NCBI RefSeq assembly: GCF_010731695.1
Contig: NZ_AP022586.1
Coordinates: forward strand, 3,348,001-3,412,000
From: Mycolicibacterium litorale
GTDB lineage: Bacteria; Actinomycetota; Actinomycetes; Mycobacteriales; Mycobacteriaceae
Direction: 5' to 3'
DNA: 64,000 nt
The notes under the pieces are model-generated. The model saw only the letters and a list, made by a program, of their open reading frames with translations. It searched no databases and was not told where the DNA came from. Position numbers and translations under genes: made by a program. Below, one piece after another: positions 46,026 through 54,068 of this stretch (its first letter is position 1; every line of letters begins with the position of its first letter).

Positions 46026-47585
46026 GTGACCAGTCGCCCGCAGGCCGCGGGGCTTCCGACGCGTGCGGAAGTCCTCGCGGCGCTGTCGGTGGCGATCGAC
46101 CTCGGGCTCGGCCAGCCGGCCGAGCACATGCTGCGGTCGGCGCTCATCGCGACGCGGCTCGCCGACCGGCTGGGGCTCAGCACCGCTCAGCGTGACTGTG
46201 CCTATTACACGACGTTGGTCATGTGGATCGGCTGTCACGCCGACTCGCACGAGTACGCGCGGTGGTTCGGCGACGACATCGCGGTGCGCCGCGCGTCGTA
46301 TCTCGTCGACTGGTCGGGACTGCCGTACCAGCGGTTCCTGCTGGCCAATGTCCGCCACGGCGCACCGCTGCTCCAGCGGTTGCGTACCGTGACGGCGCTG
46401 TACGCCGATGCGCGCGGCCACATCTCGCGGCTCATCCATTCGCACTGCACGTCGGCTGCGCTGCTCGCCGAGCGGATCGGTCTCGACGGTGACGTGCAGC
46501 GGGTGCTCGGATTCACCTTCGAGCGGTTCGACGGCGGCGGGCTGCCTGCGGGCGTTGCCGGAGAGGCGATCCCGGTCGAGATGCGGGTGGCGCAGTTCGC
46601 CGACCTGGTCGAGGTGCATCACCGCGGCTACGGGGTCGAGGGCGCGGTCGCGATGGCGCGCAGCCGGCGCGGGGGGCAGTTCGATCCGGCGGTCGTCGAT
46701 GCGTTCGTCGCCGACCCGGAACCCGTGCTGGCGGTGCCGATGACCGGAGATGCGTGGACGACGGCGCTGCGGCAGGCGCCGGACCGCAAGACACGGCTCG
46801 ACGCCGCCGGCTTGGACGCCCTGCTGGTCGCGCTCGGCGACTTCGTCGACCTCAAATGTCCCTTCACCGCCGGACATTCGAGGGCGGTGGCCGCGTTGGC
46901 CGCCGATGCGGCGATGGTGGCCGGCCTCGACGCGGATGCGGTGGCACTGACGCGGCGGGCCGGCCACGTGCACGACATCGGCCGTATCGGGGTGTCGAAC
47001 CAGGTCTGGTCGAAGCCGGGCGCGCTGAGCATGGCGGAGTTCGAACGGGTGCGCCTGCATCCGTATCTGACGGAGCGGATTCTGCGGCAGGTGCCGGGGC
47101 TCGCGCGGGTGGCGTCGGTGGCGGCGAATCATCACGAGCGGTTGGACGGCACGGGATATCCGCGAGGGCTCGCCGCGCGGGAGCTGACGATGCCCGACCG
47201 TGTGCTCGCGGCGGCGGTGAGTTATCACGCGGCGTGTGAGCCGAGGCCGTATCGGGCGGCGATGGCGGCCGGTGATGCGGCGCGGCGGGTGCGTGAGCGG
47301 GTACGGGACGGCGGACTGGATCCTGGTGCGGCGGAAGCGGTGCTGCACGCCGCGGGCCAGTCGGCGCGGCCGGTGTCCCACCCGGGCGGGCTGACCCCGC
47401 GCGAGGCGGAGGTGCTGCGCCTGGTGGCGCTGGGCGCGTCGAACCGCGAGATCGCGGCGACGTTGGTGATCAGCGAGAAGACCGCACGCAATCACGTCGA
47501 GCGGACGTACGCCAAGATCGGGGTGTCGAACCGTGTCGCGGCGAGCCTGTACGCGCTCGAGCACGGGTTGCTCGGCCGCCGGTGA
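46026..47585 (+). CDS. HD-GYP domain fused to LuxR-type helix-turn-helix
   Basis: A 519-residue protein from GTG 46026. Two HD-like modules are seen. The first (about 30-235) includes FERFDGGGLPAG. The second (about 280-420) has FTAGHSRAVAALA, RRAGHVHDIGRIGVSNQV, RVRLHPYLTERIL and ANHHERLDGTGYPRGL, the HD-GYP pattern of cyclic-di-GMP phosphodiesterases. The C-terminus (about 452-515) is a LuxR/GerE HTH: GGLTPREAEVLRLVALGASNREIAATLVISEKTARNHVE. The protein joins a metal-dependent phosphodiesterase to DNA binding. Mycobacterial homologues exist but their nucleotides are not settled. Confidence 0.92.
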   Translation: MTSRPQAAGLPTRAEVLAALSVAIDLGLGQPAEHMLRSALIATRLADRLGLSTAQRDCAYYTTLVMWIGCHADSHEYARWFGDDIAVRRASYLVDWSGLPYQRFLLANVRHGAPLLQRLRTVTALYADARGHISRLIHSHCTSAALLAERIGLDGDVQRVLGFTFERFDGGGLPAGVAGEAIPVEMRVAQFADLVEVHHRGYGVEGAVAMARSRRGGQFDPAVVDAFVADPEPVLAVPMTGDAWTTALRQAPDRKTRLDAAGLDALLVALGDFVDLKCPFTAGHSRAVAALAADAAMVAGLDADAVALTRRAGHVHDIGRIGVSNQVWSKPGALSMAEFERVRLHPYLTERILRQVPGLARVASVAANHHERLDGTGYPRGLAARELTMPDRVLAAAVSYHAACEPRPYRAAMAAGDAARRVRERVRDGGLDPGAAEAVLHAAGQSARPVSHPGGLTPREAEVLRLVALGASNREIAATLVISEKTARNHVERTYAKIGVSNRVAASLYALEHGLLGRR

Positions 47586-47632
47586 TTTCGGTGTGGTTGC
47601 TAGCGCTCAGCGCAACCAACTACACCGAAATC
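47584..47632. terminator. Hairpin between convergent genes
   Basis: GATTTCGGTGT (47584-47594) pairs with ACACCGAAATC (47622-47632), with a further GGTTG/CAACC-like inner stem. It lies between the convergent stops of the HD-GYP/LuxR gene and the FMN monooxygenase gene, and probably ends both transcripts. Confidence 0.75.
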
Positions 47633-47639
47633 GCCAGTC

Positions 47640-48959
47640 TCAGTACTCCTGCAGGCTCTCGCGCAGTGTCGTCCCGGGATACCGGGTGCGGAACCGGCCG
47701 CGCCGCTGCAACTCGGGCACCAGCAGTTCGGTCATGTCGTTGAAGCAGCCCGGGGTGTCGGTGGCCAGCATCATGAAGCCGTTGCAGCCACCCTCGTCGA
47801 TGTACTGCTCCATCTGGTCGGCGACGTCGGCCGGCGTGCCGACCGCGACCGGCGCGCCCATCGAGACACCGTAGATCTGCGCGGCCTCCCGCACCGTCAC
47901 CGGGGCGCCGTCCTTGGCCTCGAGGATGGCGTCGAACAGCCCGCGGATGCCCTGCACGTCGGCGTCCACCACGTTGTCGTCGAGTCCGAGCGTGGAGAAG
48001 TCGAAGCCTGTGTGGCCGGACAGGATTCCGAGCGCACTCTCGATCTGCACCTTCTCGACGAACTCCGCGTAGCGGTCGTTGGCGCGGCCCTTGTCGCGGT
48101 CGATGATCGTCTGCAGCCCGTAGATCAGCTTCACCGACTCCGGGTCGCGGCCGTTGTCGTCGGCGCGGGTGCGGATGTCGTCGGCGTAGGCGCGCATGCT
48201 CTTGGGCGTGGGGAAGATGCCGAACACGGATTCGGCGTGCTTGGCGGCGAACTCGCGACCCTGGTCCGAGGACCCGGCCTGCCACAGCACCGGCCGCTTC
48301 TGCGGCGACGGGGCGACGAAATGCCTTCCCTTGGAACGGAAGAACTCACCCTGGAAGTCCACCTCGCGCACCTTCGCCGGGTCGGCGAAGACACCGTTAT
48401 CCCGGTCGTAGACGATGGCGTCGTCGTCCCAGGAATCCCACAGCTCATAGAGCAGCTGCATGTACTCCTCGACCACCTCGTAGCGCTTGTCGCGCGGGGT
48501 CAGGTTCTCCTTGCCCATCGCCTGGAACTCGCTCTTGGAGTACGACGTGACGATGTTCCAGCCGACGCGGCCACCGGTGAGGTGGTCCAGCGTCGAGAGC
48601 TGGCGGGCCATCATGTACGGCGGCACAAAGGATGTCGACAGCGTGATGCCGATGCCGAGGTTCTTGGTGAAGGCGCCCACGATCGGCACCACACTGGCGG
48701 GTTCGTGCACCGGACATTGACCGGCGAACTTCACCACCGGGTCCGAATTGCCCTTGTAGGTGGTGTACGGGGCGAGTTCGTCGGCGATGAACATCGCGTC
48801 GAACAGACCGCGTTCCATGATGCGGCCGAGGTCGCGCCAGTACTCCGGACGCGACCAGTGGTAGCCGATCTTGTCCCGCGGATGCGCCCACATCGTCGAC
48901 GCGTGGTTCATGACGCCGTGCTGGACGAAGCCCAGCAGGTGCATCTTCTTCTTGCTCAT
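47640..48959 (-). CDS. FMN-dependent monooxygenase, NtaA/SnaA/DszA family
   Basis: A 439-residue flavin-dependent enzyme of the bacterial-luciferase superfamily. Family segments: HLLGFVQHGVMNHASTMWAHPRDK, GLFDAMFIADELAPY, HLTGGRVGWNIVTSYSKSEFQ (typical of NtaA-like proteins) and RPVLWQAGSSDQGREFAAKHAE. Such enzymes oxidise aminopolycarboxylates, dibenzothiophene sulfone and other xenobiotics with reduced FMN supplied by a partner reductase. Its start overlaps the following small gene's end by four bases, in an operon with a symporter, suggesting uptake and degradation of one compound. The substrate is unknown. Confidence 0.92.
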   Translation of the reverse strand: MSKKKMHLLGFVQHGVMNHASTMWAHPRDKIGYHWSRPEYWRDLGRIMERGLFDAMFIADELAPYTTYKGNSDPVVKFAGQCPVHEPASVVPIVGAFTKNLGIGITLSTSFVPPYMMARQLSTLDHLTGGRVGWNIVTSYSKSEFQAMGKENLTPRDKRYEVVEEYMQLLYELWDSWDDDAIVYDRDNGVFADPAKVREVDFQGEFFRSKGRHFVAPSPQKRPVLWQAGSSDQGREFAAKHAESVFGIFPTPKSMRAYADDIRTRADDNGRDPESVKLIYGLQTIIDRDKGRANDRYAEFVEKVQIESALGILSGHTGFDFSTLGLDDNVVDADVQGIRGLFDAILEAKDGAPVTVREAAQIYGVSMGAPVAVGTPADVADQMEQYIDEGGCNGFMMLATDTPGCFNDMTELLVPELQRRGRFRTRYPGTTLRESLQEY

Positions 48960-49285
48960 GTGGTGCTCCTGCGGTCGATGAGGAAGGCGGCGATCACCGC
49001 GACCGCTGAGCCGATGGCGAGGACGGCGGGGACGTACCAGAACAGGGAGTTCACGCCCAAGAGGACGATGACGGTCGTCGACGCTACCACTGCGCCCAGC
49101 GCCTTCCAGGTGAAGGTGTCGGCCTCCTGGTTGTCGAGGGCCGTGACGTCCAATTCGGTTGTCTCCCCGGCGGCGGCGAGCGCGAGCACCTCCTTGCGCA
49201 CCCGCAGGAACGCCTGCACGCCGAGCGCGAAGTACACGACGGCGATCACCACGCCCACGACGAGGGCGAGCCAGAACGCGATCAT
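48956..49285 (-). CDS. Small membrane protein in the symporter operon
   Basis: A 109-residue protein with an N-terminal helix (IAFWLALVVGVVIAVVYFALG), a soluble segment with charged residues (LDVTALDNQEADTFTWKAL) and two further helices (VVASTTVIVLLGVNSLFWYVPAVLAIGSAVAVIAAFLI). It overlaps the monooxygenase start and the symporter end by four bases each. Small partner proteins of this sort accompany some SSS permeases. No family is assigned. Confidence 0.8.
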   Translation of the reverse strand: MIAFWLALVVGVVIAVVYFALGVQAFLRVRKEVLALAAAGETTELDVTALDNQEADTFTWKALGAVVASTTVIVLLGVNSLFWYVPAVLAIGSAVAVIAAFLIDRRSTT

Positions 49286-50793
49286 CGGACCGGATCCGGG
49301 TCGGCGGCCACGACCGGCTCGGCGGCGCCGCGGTCGCCGGTCAGCGCGTCGCCGCGGTTGCGCAGCGTCGCGAAGTCGAAGGACTGTTTGGACAATAGGC
49401 TGATACCGACGGCAGCCACGAGTGAGATCGCCTCCAAGGTGATGATTCCCTGTAGTTCACCGACGGTTTCGCGGACCGGGTAGCCGATCGCGATGGCCAG
49501 CACCAGGCTGGCGACGAATGCCGTCGAGGTCATGCGTTTCCAGAAGATGGCCAGGCCGAGCGGGATGATCAACGCGGCCTTGAGGAAGAACACGGTGTTG
49601 ACCAGCTGGACGTAGTCGATGCCGGAGCTGACCACGACACCGCCGATCACGCCGGCCACCAGGATCGACGCTTTGGTGTAGCGGAACAACGACTTCGGCG
49701 CGATATCGGGCTTCGCACGCTTGAGGACGTCGACGGCGACCACCGAGGACAGCGCCGAGAACGCGCCGTCGATCGACGAGTAGCAGGCGTTGAGGATGAT
49801 CAGCACGTAGAGCGCGACGAGCACGATCGGCAGGCCGAGATGGCTGACCACGTAGGGGCCGATGCCGCCCGGCCCGGCGTCGCCGAGGTCGGCGGGGTTC
49901 ACGTCGAAGGCGAGGCCCACCAGGCCGAGCAGGCCCAGCACGATCGGGATCGGGTAGAACCACATGCCCGCCCAGACGAACGTGCGGCCCATGGAGGCCG
50001 GCTTGAGCGCCCACGCCTTCTGCCAGAACGTCTGGTCGGCCATCGTCGACGCGAGCAGGCCCAGCGCCAGCGAGATGCCGAACGCCGCGGCCGCCGAACT
50101 GTCGAATGCGTTGAGCGTGTTGGGCCCTGCCGCGTCGACCTTCTGGAAGACGAGCTCCGGCCCGCCGACCTTGTGCAGCACGTAGAGCACGACGAGTGCG
50201 GCGGGCACGGTGATGAGCAGGGTGTTGAACGTGGCGGTGATCGCCGAGGTCCACAGCCCGCCGAAGTACGAGTAGACCGTCACGGTGGCGAGCGTGACGA
50301 TCAGCACGACGGTCGGGTTGAGTTCGAACACCACCCCCATCACGAGCACCACGCCGAAGAGGTTGATGAAGATCTCGGCGAGCAGGCCCAGCAGCATCGC
50401 GACGAGCATGACGGTGGTGGCCGGCTTGTTCTGGAAGCGCGCGCGGATGAACTCGACGATCGTGTAGCCGGCGGGCATCTGGCGGCGCAGACGCAGCGCG
50501 AACGGCACCATCACCATCACGGCGAGACCGTTGGGGACGACGAACCAGATCAGCCCGGACGTGCCGAAGGTGAAGGCCTGCGCGGACGACATCATCACGG
50601 CCATCGACCACGTCCACACCGCGATGACCGAGCCGACACCGAAGCCGAACCCGATGCGGCGGTCGGCGATCACGAAGTCGTGGGTGTTCTTCACCATCGA
50701 CCGGACCGCGAACGCGACGACGAACATGACGGCGCCCAGCCCCAGCATCAGCGCGAAGCCGATCCCCGGTGACAGGTTGGACGGTTGGAACAC
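49282..50793 (-). CDS. Sodium:solute symporter (SSS family)
   Basis: A 503-residue permease with about thirteen membrane segments. Features include TMADQTFWQKAWALKPASMGRTF, similar to the SSS signature region, MFVVAFAVRSMVKNTHDFVIADRRIGFGFG near the N-terminus (typical of the solute:sodium symporters), and ILNACYSSIDGAFSALSSVVAVDVLK late. SSS proteins use a sodium gradient to import sugars, amino acids, urea or organic acids. The start is ATG 50793 and the operon continues into the small membrane protein and monooxygenase genes. Confidence 0.92.
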   Translation of the reverse strand: MFQPSNLSPGIGFALMLGLGAVMFVVAFAVRSMVKNTHDFVIADRRIGFGFGVGSVIAVWTWSMAVMMSSAQAFTFGTSGLIWFVVPNGLAVMVMVPFALRLRRQMPAGYTIVEFIRARFQNKPATTVMLVAMLLGLLAEIFINLFGVVLVMGVVFELNPTVVLIVTLATVTVYSYFGGLWTSAITATFNTLLITVPAALVVLYVLHKVGGPELVFQKVDAAGPNTLNAFDSSAAAAFGISLALGLLASTMADQTFWQKAWALKPASMGRTFVWAGMWFYPIPIVLGLLGLVGLAFDVNPADLGDAGPGGIGPYVVSHLGLPIVLVALYVLIILNACYSSIDGAFSALSSVVAVDVLKRAKPDIAPKSLFRYTKASILVAGVIGGVVVSSGIDYVQLVNTVFFLKAALIIPLGLAIFWKRMTSTAFVASLVLAIAIGYPVRETVGELQGIITLEAISLVAAVGISLLSKQSFDFATLRNRGDALTGDRGAAEPVVAADPDPVR

Positions 50794-50967
50794 GCAGCCT
50801 CCTGGGACACGACCTAAACGCGCTTATGGGCGGACGGCAGTGTCCCAGCCCGCGAGGACGTCGCGAGAGGGTTCAAATCCTGATGAGTCGAGCTCTCGCC
50901 GCGGGGTGCGAATTACTGTAATTCGGAAGGACCGTTTCGGCTCGGGGAGCGAATCCGGCCCGTTCCG

Positions 50968-51276
50968 TCAGACGGCGTGACGGTGTGTGGTGTCCGAATG
51001 TTCCGTCTGCCACAGCCGCTCGATGCGCAGCACCCGCCGGTGCTCCAGGGCGATCAGGCCGCCGCCGGCGGTGACGACCGCACCGGTGACGATCGCCAGC
51101 GGCAGCACCAGGCGGCTCTCGCCGTACGCCGCGGCCGCCACGATGGCCGCCAGCCCGACGACGCCGAGCGCGATCAGCAGCAGACCGGGAAACCAGAGAG
51201 TGTCGATGAACGATTCGCCGGCACGGGGCTGGTAGGTACGGGAGTGATCCACGGGATCGTGATAGGCGCCCTTCAT
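50968..51276 (-). CDS. usfY: UsfY-like small membrane protein
   Basis: A 102-residue protein from ATG 51276 (MKGAYHDPVDHSRTYQPRAGESFIDTLW, abridged). The N-terminus, DPVDHSRT followed by AGESxID, resembles mycobacterial UsfY, associated with the sigF locus in M. tuberculosis. Two membrane helices follow: FPGLLLIALGVVGLAAIVAAAAYG and LVLPLAIVTGAVVTAGGGLIAL, then a basic tail ending in HRHAV. Function is unknown. The similarity judgement is from memory and moderate. Confidence 0.65.
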   Translation of the reverse strand: MKGAYHDPVDHSRTYQPRAGESFIDTLWFPGLLLIALGVVGLAAIVAAAAYGESRLVLPLAIVTGAVVTAGGGLIALEHRRVLRIERLWQTEHSDTTHRHAV

Positions 51277-51361
51277 GGCATCCTCTTTTCCTCGCGAGAT
51301 GCACCCAGGCTACGCCTGCGGTGATCTACGTCACAGCAGGTTGGCCTGACAGGATGTCCCG

Positions 51362-52348
51362 GTGAGTGACGTCCGCGGCCGCGTATGGCGCAACGGTGAA
51401 CCCCAGGACGATTTCGTGTTCTCGGAGATCTCGGATTGTCTCGCCGAGCCGGGCACGCTCGTGTGGGCCGACGTCTACGCCTCCGATCACGCGATTCTCA
51501 AGGACCTCGCCCACGAACTCGGCCTCAACGAGTGGGCGGTGGAGGACGCGGTCGCCGAATCGGAGCGCACCAAGGCCACCGTCTACCCGACGCACACCTT
51601 CTTCACCGTCTACAGCGTCGAGACCCACGAGCCGGAATCCGACACCGACTCAACGCTGGTGGTCCACCGGATCTCCGGGTTCGTGCTGCCGCAGGGTCTG
51701 ATCACCGTGCGGTTGTCGCCGGACTTCGACATCGACGCGGTGTCCCAGCGGTTCGACGATCTCGGCGGCCAGCAGTTCGGTGTCGGCGCCCTGGTGCACG
51801 CACTGCTCGACACGGTGGTCGACAGCCACTTCGTCGCGGTCCAGTACCTCGACGACGCGATCGAGGACATCGAGGACGCACTGTTCGCCGAGTCGCTGCC
51901 GCGCAACGGGTTGCAACGCAAGACGTTTCAGCTGCGCAAGGACCTCGTGCACCTGCGGCGGGTGGTGCTGCCGATGCGTGAGGTGGTCAACTCCATCCAG
52001 CACCGCCGCATCGACGCGAAGATCTCCCCCGAACTCGACCCGCGGTATGCCGACCTCTACGACCACGTGCTGCGCGCCTCGGAGTGGACCGAATCGCTGC
52101 GCGACATGATCACGACCGTGTTCGAGACGAACCTGTCCCTGCAGGACGCGCGGCTCAACATGGTGATGAAGAAGCTCACCGGGTGGGCGGCGATCATCGC
52201 GGTGCCGACGGCGATCACCGGGTTCTACGGGCAGAACGTCATCTATCCCGGCATCGAGACCGTCGCCGGCTTCGTCACCAGCTCGGTGATCATCGTGCTG
52301 CTGGTCGCGATTCTCTACGTGATGTTCAAACGCCGCGATTGGCTCTGA
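51362..52348 (+). CDS. CorA-family magnesium/cobalt transport protein with GQN motif
   Basis: A 328-residue protein from GTG 51362. The N-terminal cytoplasmic domain (about 1-260) is followed by two membrane helices: GWAAIIAVPTAITGFYGQNVI and VAGFVTSSVIIVLLVAILYVMF, with the short loop between. CorA channels have a conserved GMN at the end of the first helix; here it is GQN. Short C-terminus FKRRDWL is typical. The motif change might alter ion selectivity, as in ZntB-like branches where GIN is found. Confidence 0.9.
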   Translation: MSDVRGRVWRNGEPQDDFVFSEISDCLAEPGTLVWADVYASDHAILKDLAHELGLNEWAVEDAVAESERTKATVYPTHTFFTVYSVETHEPESDTDSTLVVHRISGFVLPQGLITVRLSPDFDIDAVSQRFDDLGGQQFGVGALVHALLDTVVDSHFVAVQYLDDAIEDIEDALFAESLPRNGLQRKTFQLRKDLVHLRRVVLPMREVVNSIQHRRIDAKISPELDPRYADLYDHVLRASEWTESLRDMITTVFETNLSLQDARLNMVMKKLTGWAAIIAVPTAITGFYGQNVIYPGIETVAGFVTSSVIIVLLVAILYVMFKRRDWL

Positions 52349-52366
52349 GGTCGGCGTACGGCCGGC

Positions 52367-53518
52367 TCAGTCGCTGACCGGCACGTGGGTGCCGACCAGC
52401 TCGGCTGCCAGCCGGTAGTCGTCGTCGGCGTTGAGGCTGAGCACGCCGACCACCTCGCCGCTCGCCTCGTACCAGATCGTGAACCCGTCGCGGTGGTCGA
52501 CGAGGCGGGTGTGCTCGTAGCCGATGCCCCAGCCGCGGTATTTGAGCCGCGCCTCGCCGATGGCGCAGTGGAAGCCGGGCACCTTTCCCCACGCGGTCGG
52601 ATATCCCGCCGCGGACGCGCCGGCGATCTCACCCTGGTCGGCGGCGTCGCGCCAGTGCTCGGTCGGGATCCGCCTGCCCGCGGCGATGTTGTGAGCCAGC
52701 GCGACGTCACCGGCGGCGAAGACGTTGGGCGCCGAGGTGTGCATGTGCGCGTCCACGACGATCCGTCCGCCTTCGGTGCGGATATCCGCCGACTCGGCCA
52801 ACCGCGCGTCCGGGCGCACCCCGGTGGCGGCGACCACGAGGTCGCCGTCGAGGCAGCCGCCGTCGTCGAGCGTCACACCGTCGTCCCGCACCTCGACCAC
52901 GCGCGCCGGACCGATGAAGCGAACCCCGCAGTCCGACAACAGCTTCGCGATGCGCTCACCGGCGTCGAGGCCGAACCGCCGCTGCAGCGGCACCGGTTCG
53001 CCGGCAACCATGGTCGTGGCGATGCCACTGCCGGCCAGGCACGCCGCCGCCTCGCAGCCGATCAGCCCACCACCGATCACGACCGCGGAGCGGGCCTGCA
53101 GTGCGGCCATGCGGATGGTGACGGCATCGGCGAGGGAGCGTAGTTGCAGGGCATTCTCGGCGCCGGGCACGTCGAGCGGGACGGGGATCGCGCCGGGCGC
53201 CAGCACGAGGTTCCAGTACGGGTAGCGGCGGCCGCCGCGCGTGATGACCTCCCGGGCGTCGAGGTCGACATGGTCGACGGTGATGCCGCGGACGAGTTCG
53301 AGGCGCCGGCGGTCGAACCAGTCCGGCGTGTGGAGGTCGACGTGGTGGTCGCGGCCGCATAGGAACTCCTTGCTCAGCGGCGGCTTGGCGTAAGGCATCG
53401 CCGGGTCGGCGGTGAGGATCTGCACGCGCAGCTCCGGATGCCGCGCGCGGAACGCCGCGGCCGCGCTCAGGCCCGCCGGACCGCTACCGACGGCGATCAA
53501 CCCTGACGACGTTGCCAC
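52367..53518 (-). CDS. FAD-dependent pyridine nucleotide-disulfide oxidoreductase (ferredoxin-reductase-like)
   Basis: A 383-residue flavoprotein from GTG 53518. N-terminal GLIAVGSGPAGLSAAAAFRARHP binds FAD; PYAKPPLSKEFLCG is typical of ferredoxin/rubredoxin reductases; AVVIGGGLIGCEAAACLAGSG binds NAD(P)H; TSAPNVFAAGDVALA is the second FAD motif. The C-terminal WGIGYEHTRLVDHRD domain is also family-like. It would pass electrons from NAD(P)H to a ferredoxin or P450 partner. The start lies 74 bases from the MarR gene, with the large palindrome between. Confidence 0.92.
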   Translation of the reverse strand: MATSSGLIAVGSGPAGLSAAAAFRARHPELRVQILTADPAMPYAKPPLSKEFLCGRDHHVDLHTPDWFDRRRLELVRGITVDHVDLDAREVITRGGRRYPYWNLVLAPGAIPVPLDVPGAENALQLRSLADAVTIRMAALQARSAVVIGGGLIGCEAAACLAGSGIATTMVAGEPVPLQRRFGLDAGERIAKLLSDCGVRFIGPARVVEVRDDGVTLDDGGCLDGDLVVAATGVRPDARLAESADIRTEGGRIVVDAHMHTSAPNVFAAGDVALAHNIAAGRRIPTEHWRDAADQGEIAGASAAGYPTAWGKVPGFHCAIGEARLKYRGWGIGYEHTRLVDHRDGFTIWYEASGEVVGVLSLNADDDYRLAAELVGTHVPVSD

Positions 53519-53573
53519 GTGCGCGGAGTACCACCAACGAGGCCCGCTTATGCGCCGGTTCGCATTTGGTCAT

Positions 53574-53604
53574 CAGTTATATGCATGTGCTATGCATATA
53601 ACTG
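53574..53604. promoter_or_regulatory. Perfect 31-base palindromic operator
   Basis: CAGTTATATGCAT (53574-53586) and ATGCATATAACTG (53592-53604) are exact reverse complements around a 5-base spacer GTGCT. It lies between the divergent oxidoreductase (-) and MarR (+) genes, and its right arm includes the MarR start codon. It is AT-rich in a GC-rich region and is very likely the MarR binding site controlling both directions. Confidence 0.85.
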
Positions 53605-54068
53605 TGCCGACCCCTCGCTACGACCATCTCGACGAGCTGCTGACCCGGATCCACATCATCCGGCAGCGGCCCGAATGGCGGCGGCGACTGCTCGACAGCG
53701 TCGACCCCGTGACGACCGTGTCGACCCTGCGGGTCCTGCGCGCGGTCGAGCAGTGTGAGAAGAGCGACCGCGGGGCATCCATCGGCGATGTCGCCGACTA
53801 CATGGCCGTCGAGCATTCCACCGCCAGCCGCACTGTCGGAGCCGTCGTCGCCGCCGGGCTGTTGACCAAGAGCCTCGCCCCCGACGATCAGCGCCGCTGC
53901 GTGCTGATGCTGACCGAGGCCGGCCGCAAGGCGCTCGCCGCCGTGACCGGCCGGCGCCGCGAGATCGTCGCCGGCGTGGTCTCCGACTGGCCCGACACCG
54001 ATGTCGACGCCCTGGTCGATCTGCTCGGCCGGCTCGTCACGGACTTCGAACGCGGAGTGCGGGCATGA
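53592..54068 (+). CDS. MarR-family transcriptional regulator
   Basis: A 158-residue protein from ATG 53592 (MHITVPTPRYDHLDELLTRIHIIRQRPEW, abridged). A winged helix is seen in ASIGDVADYMAVEHSTASRTVGAVVAAGLLTKSLAPDDQRRCVLMLTEAGRKAL (abridged reading), typical of MarR. The ATG lies within the operator and has no ribosome-binding site; a GTG four codons downstream is alternative, and a leaderless transcript would explain the lack. Ligand unknown. The stop overlaps the MFS gene by four bases. Confidence 0.9.
   Translation: MHITVPTPRYDHLDELLTRIHIIRQRPEWRRRLLDSVDPVTTVSTLRVLRAVEQCEKSDRGASIGDVADYMAVEHSTASRTVGAVVAAGLLTKSLAPDDQRRCVLMLTEAGRKALAAVTGRRREIVAGVVSDWPDTDVDALVDLLGRLVTDFERGVRA

Noticed and set aside
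45669..47564. Long minus-strand frame opposite the HD-GYP/LuxR gene
   Set aside because: Arg- and His-rich low-complexity translation opposite a gene with clear HD-GYP and LuxR motifs.
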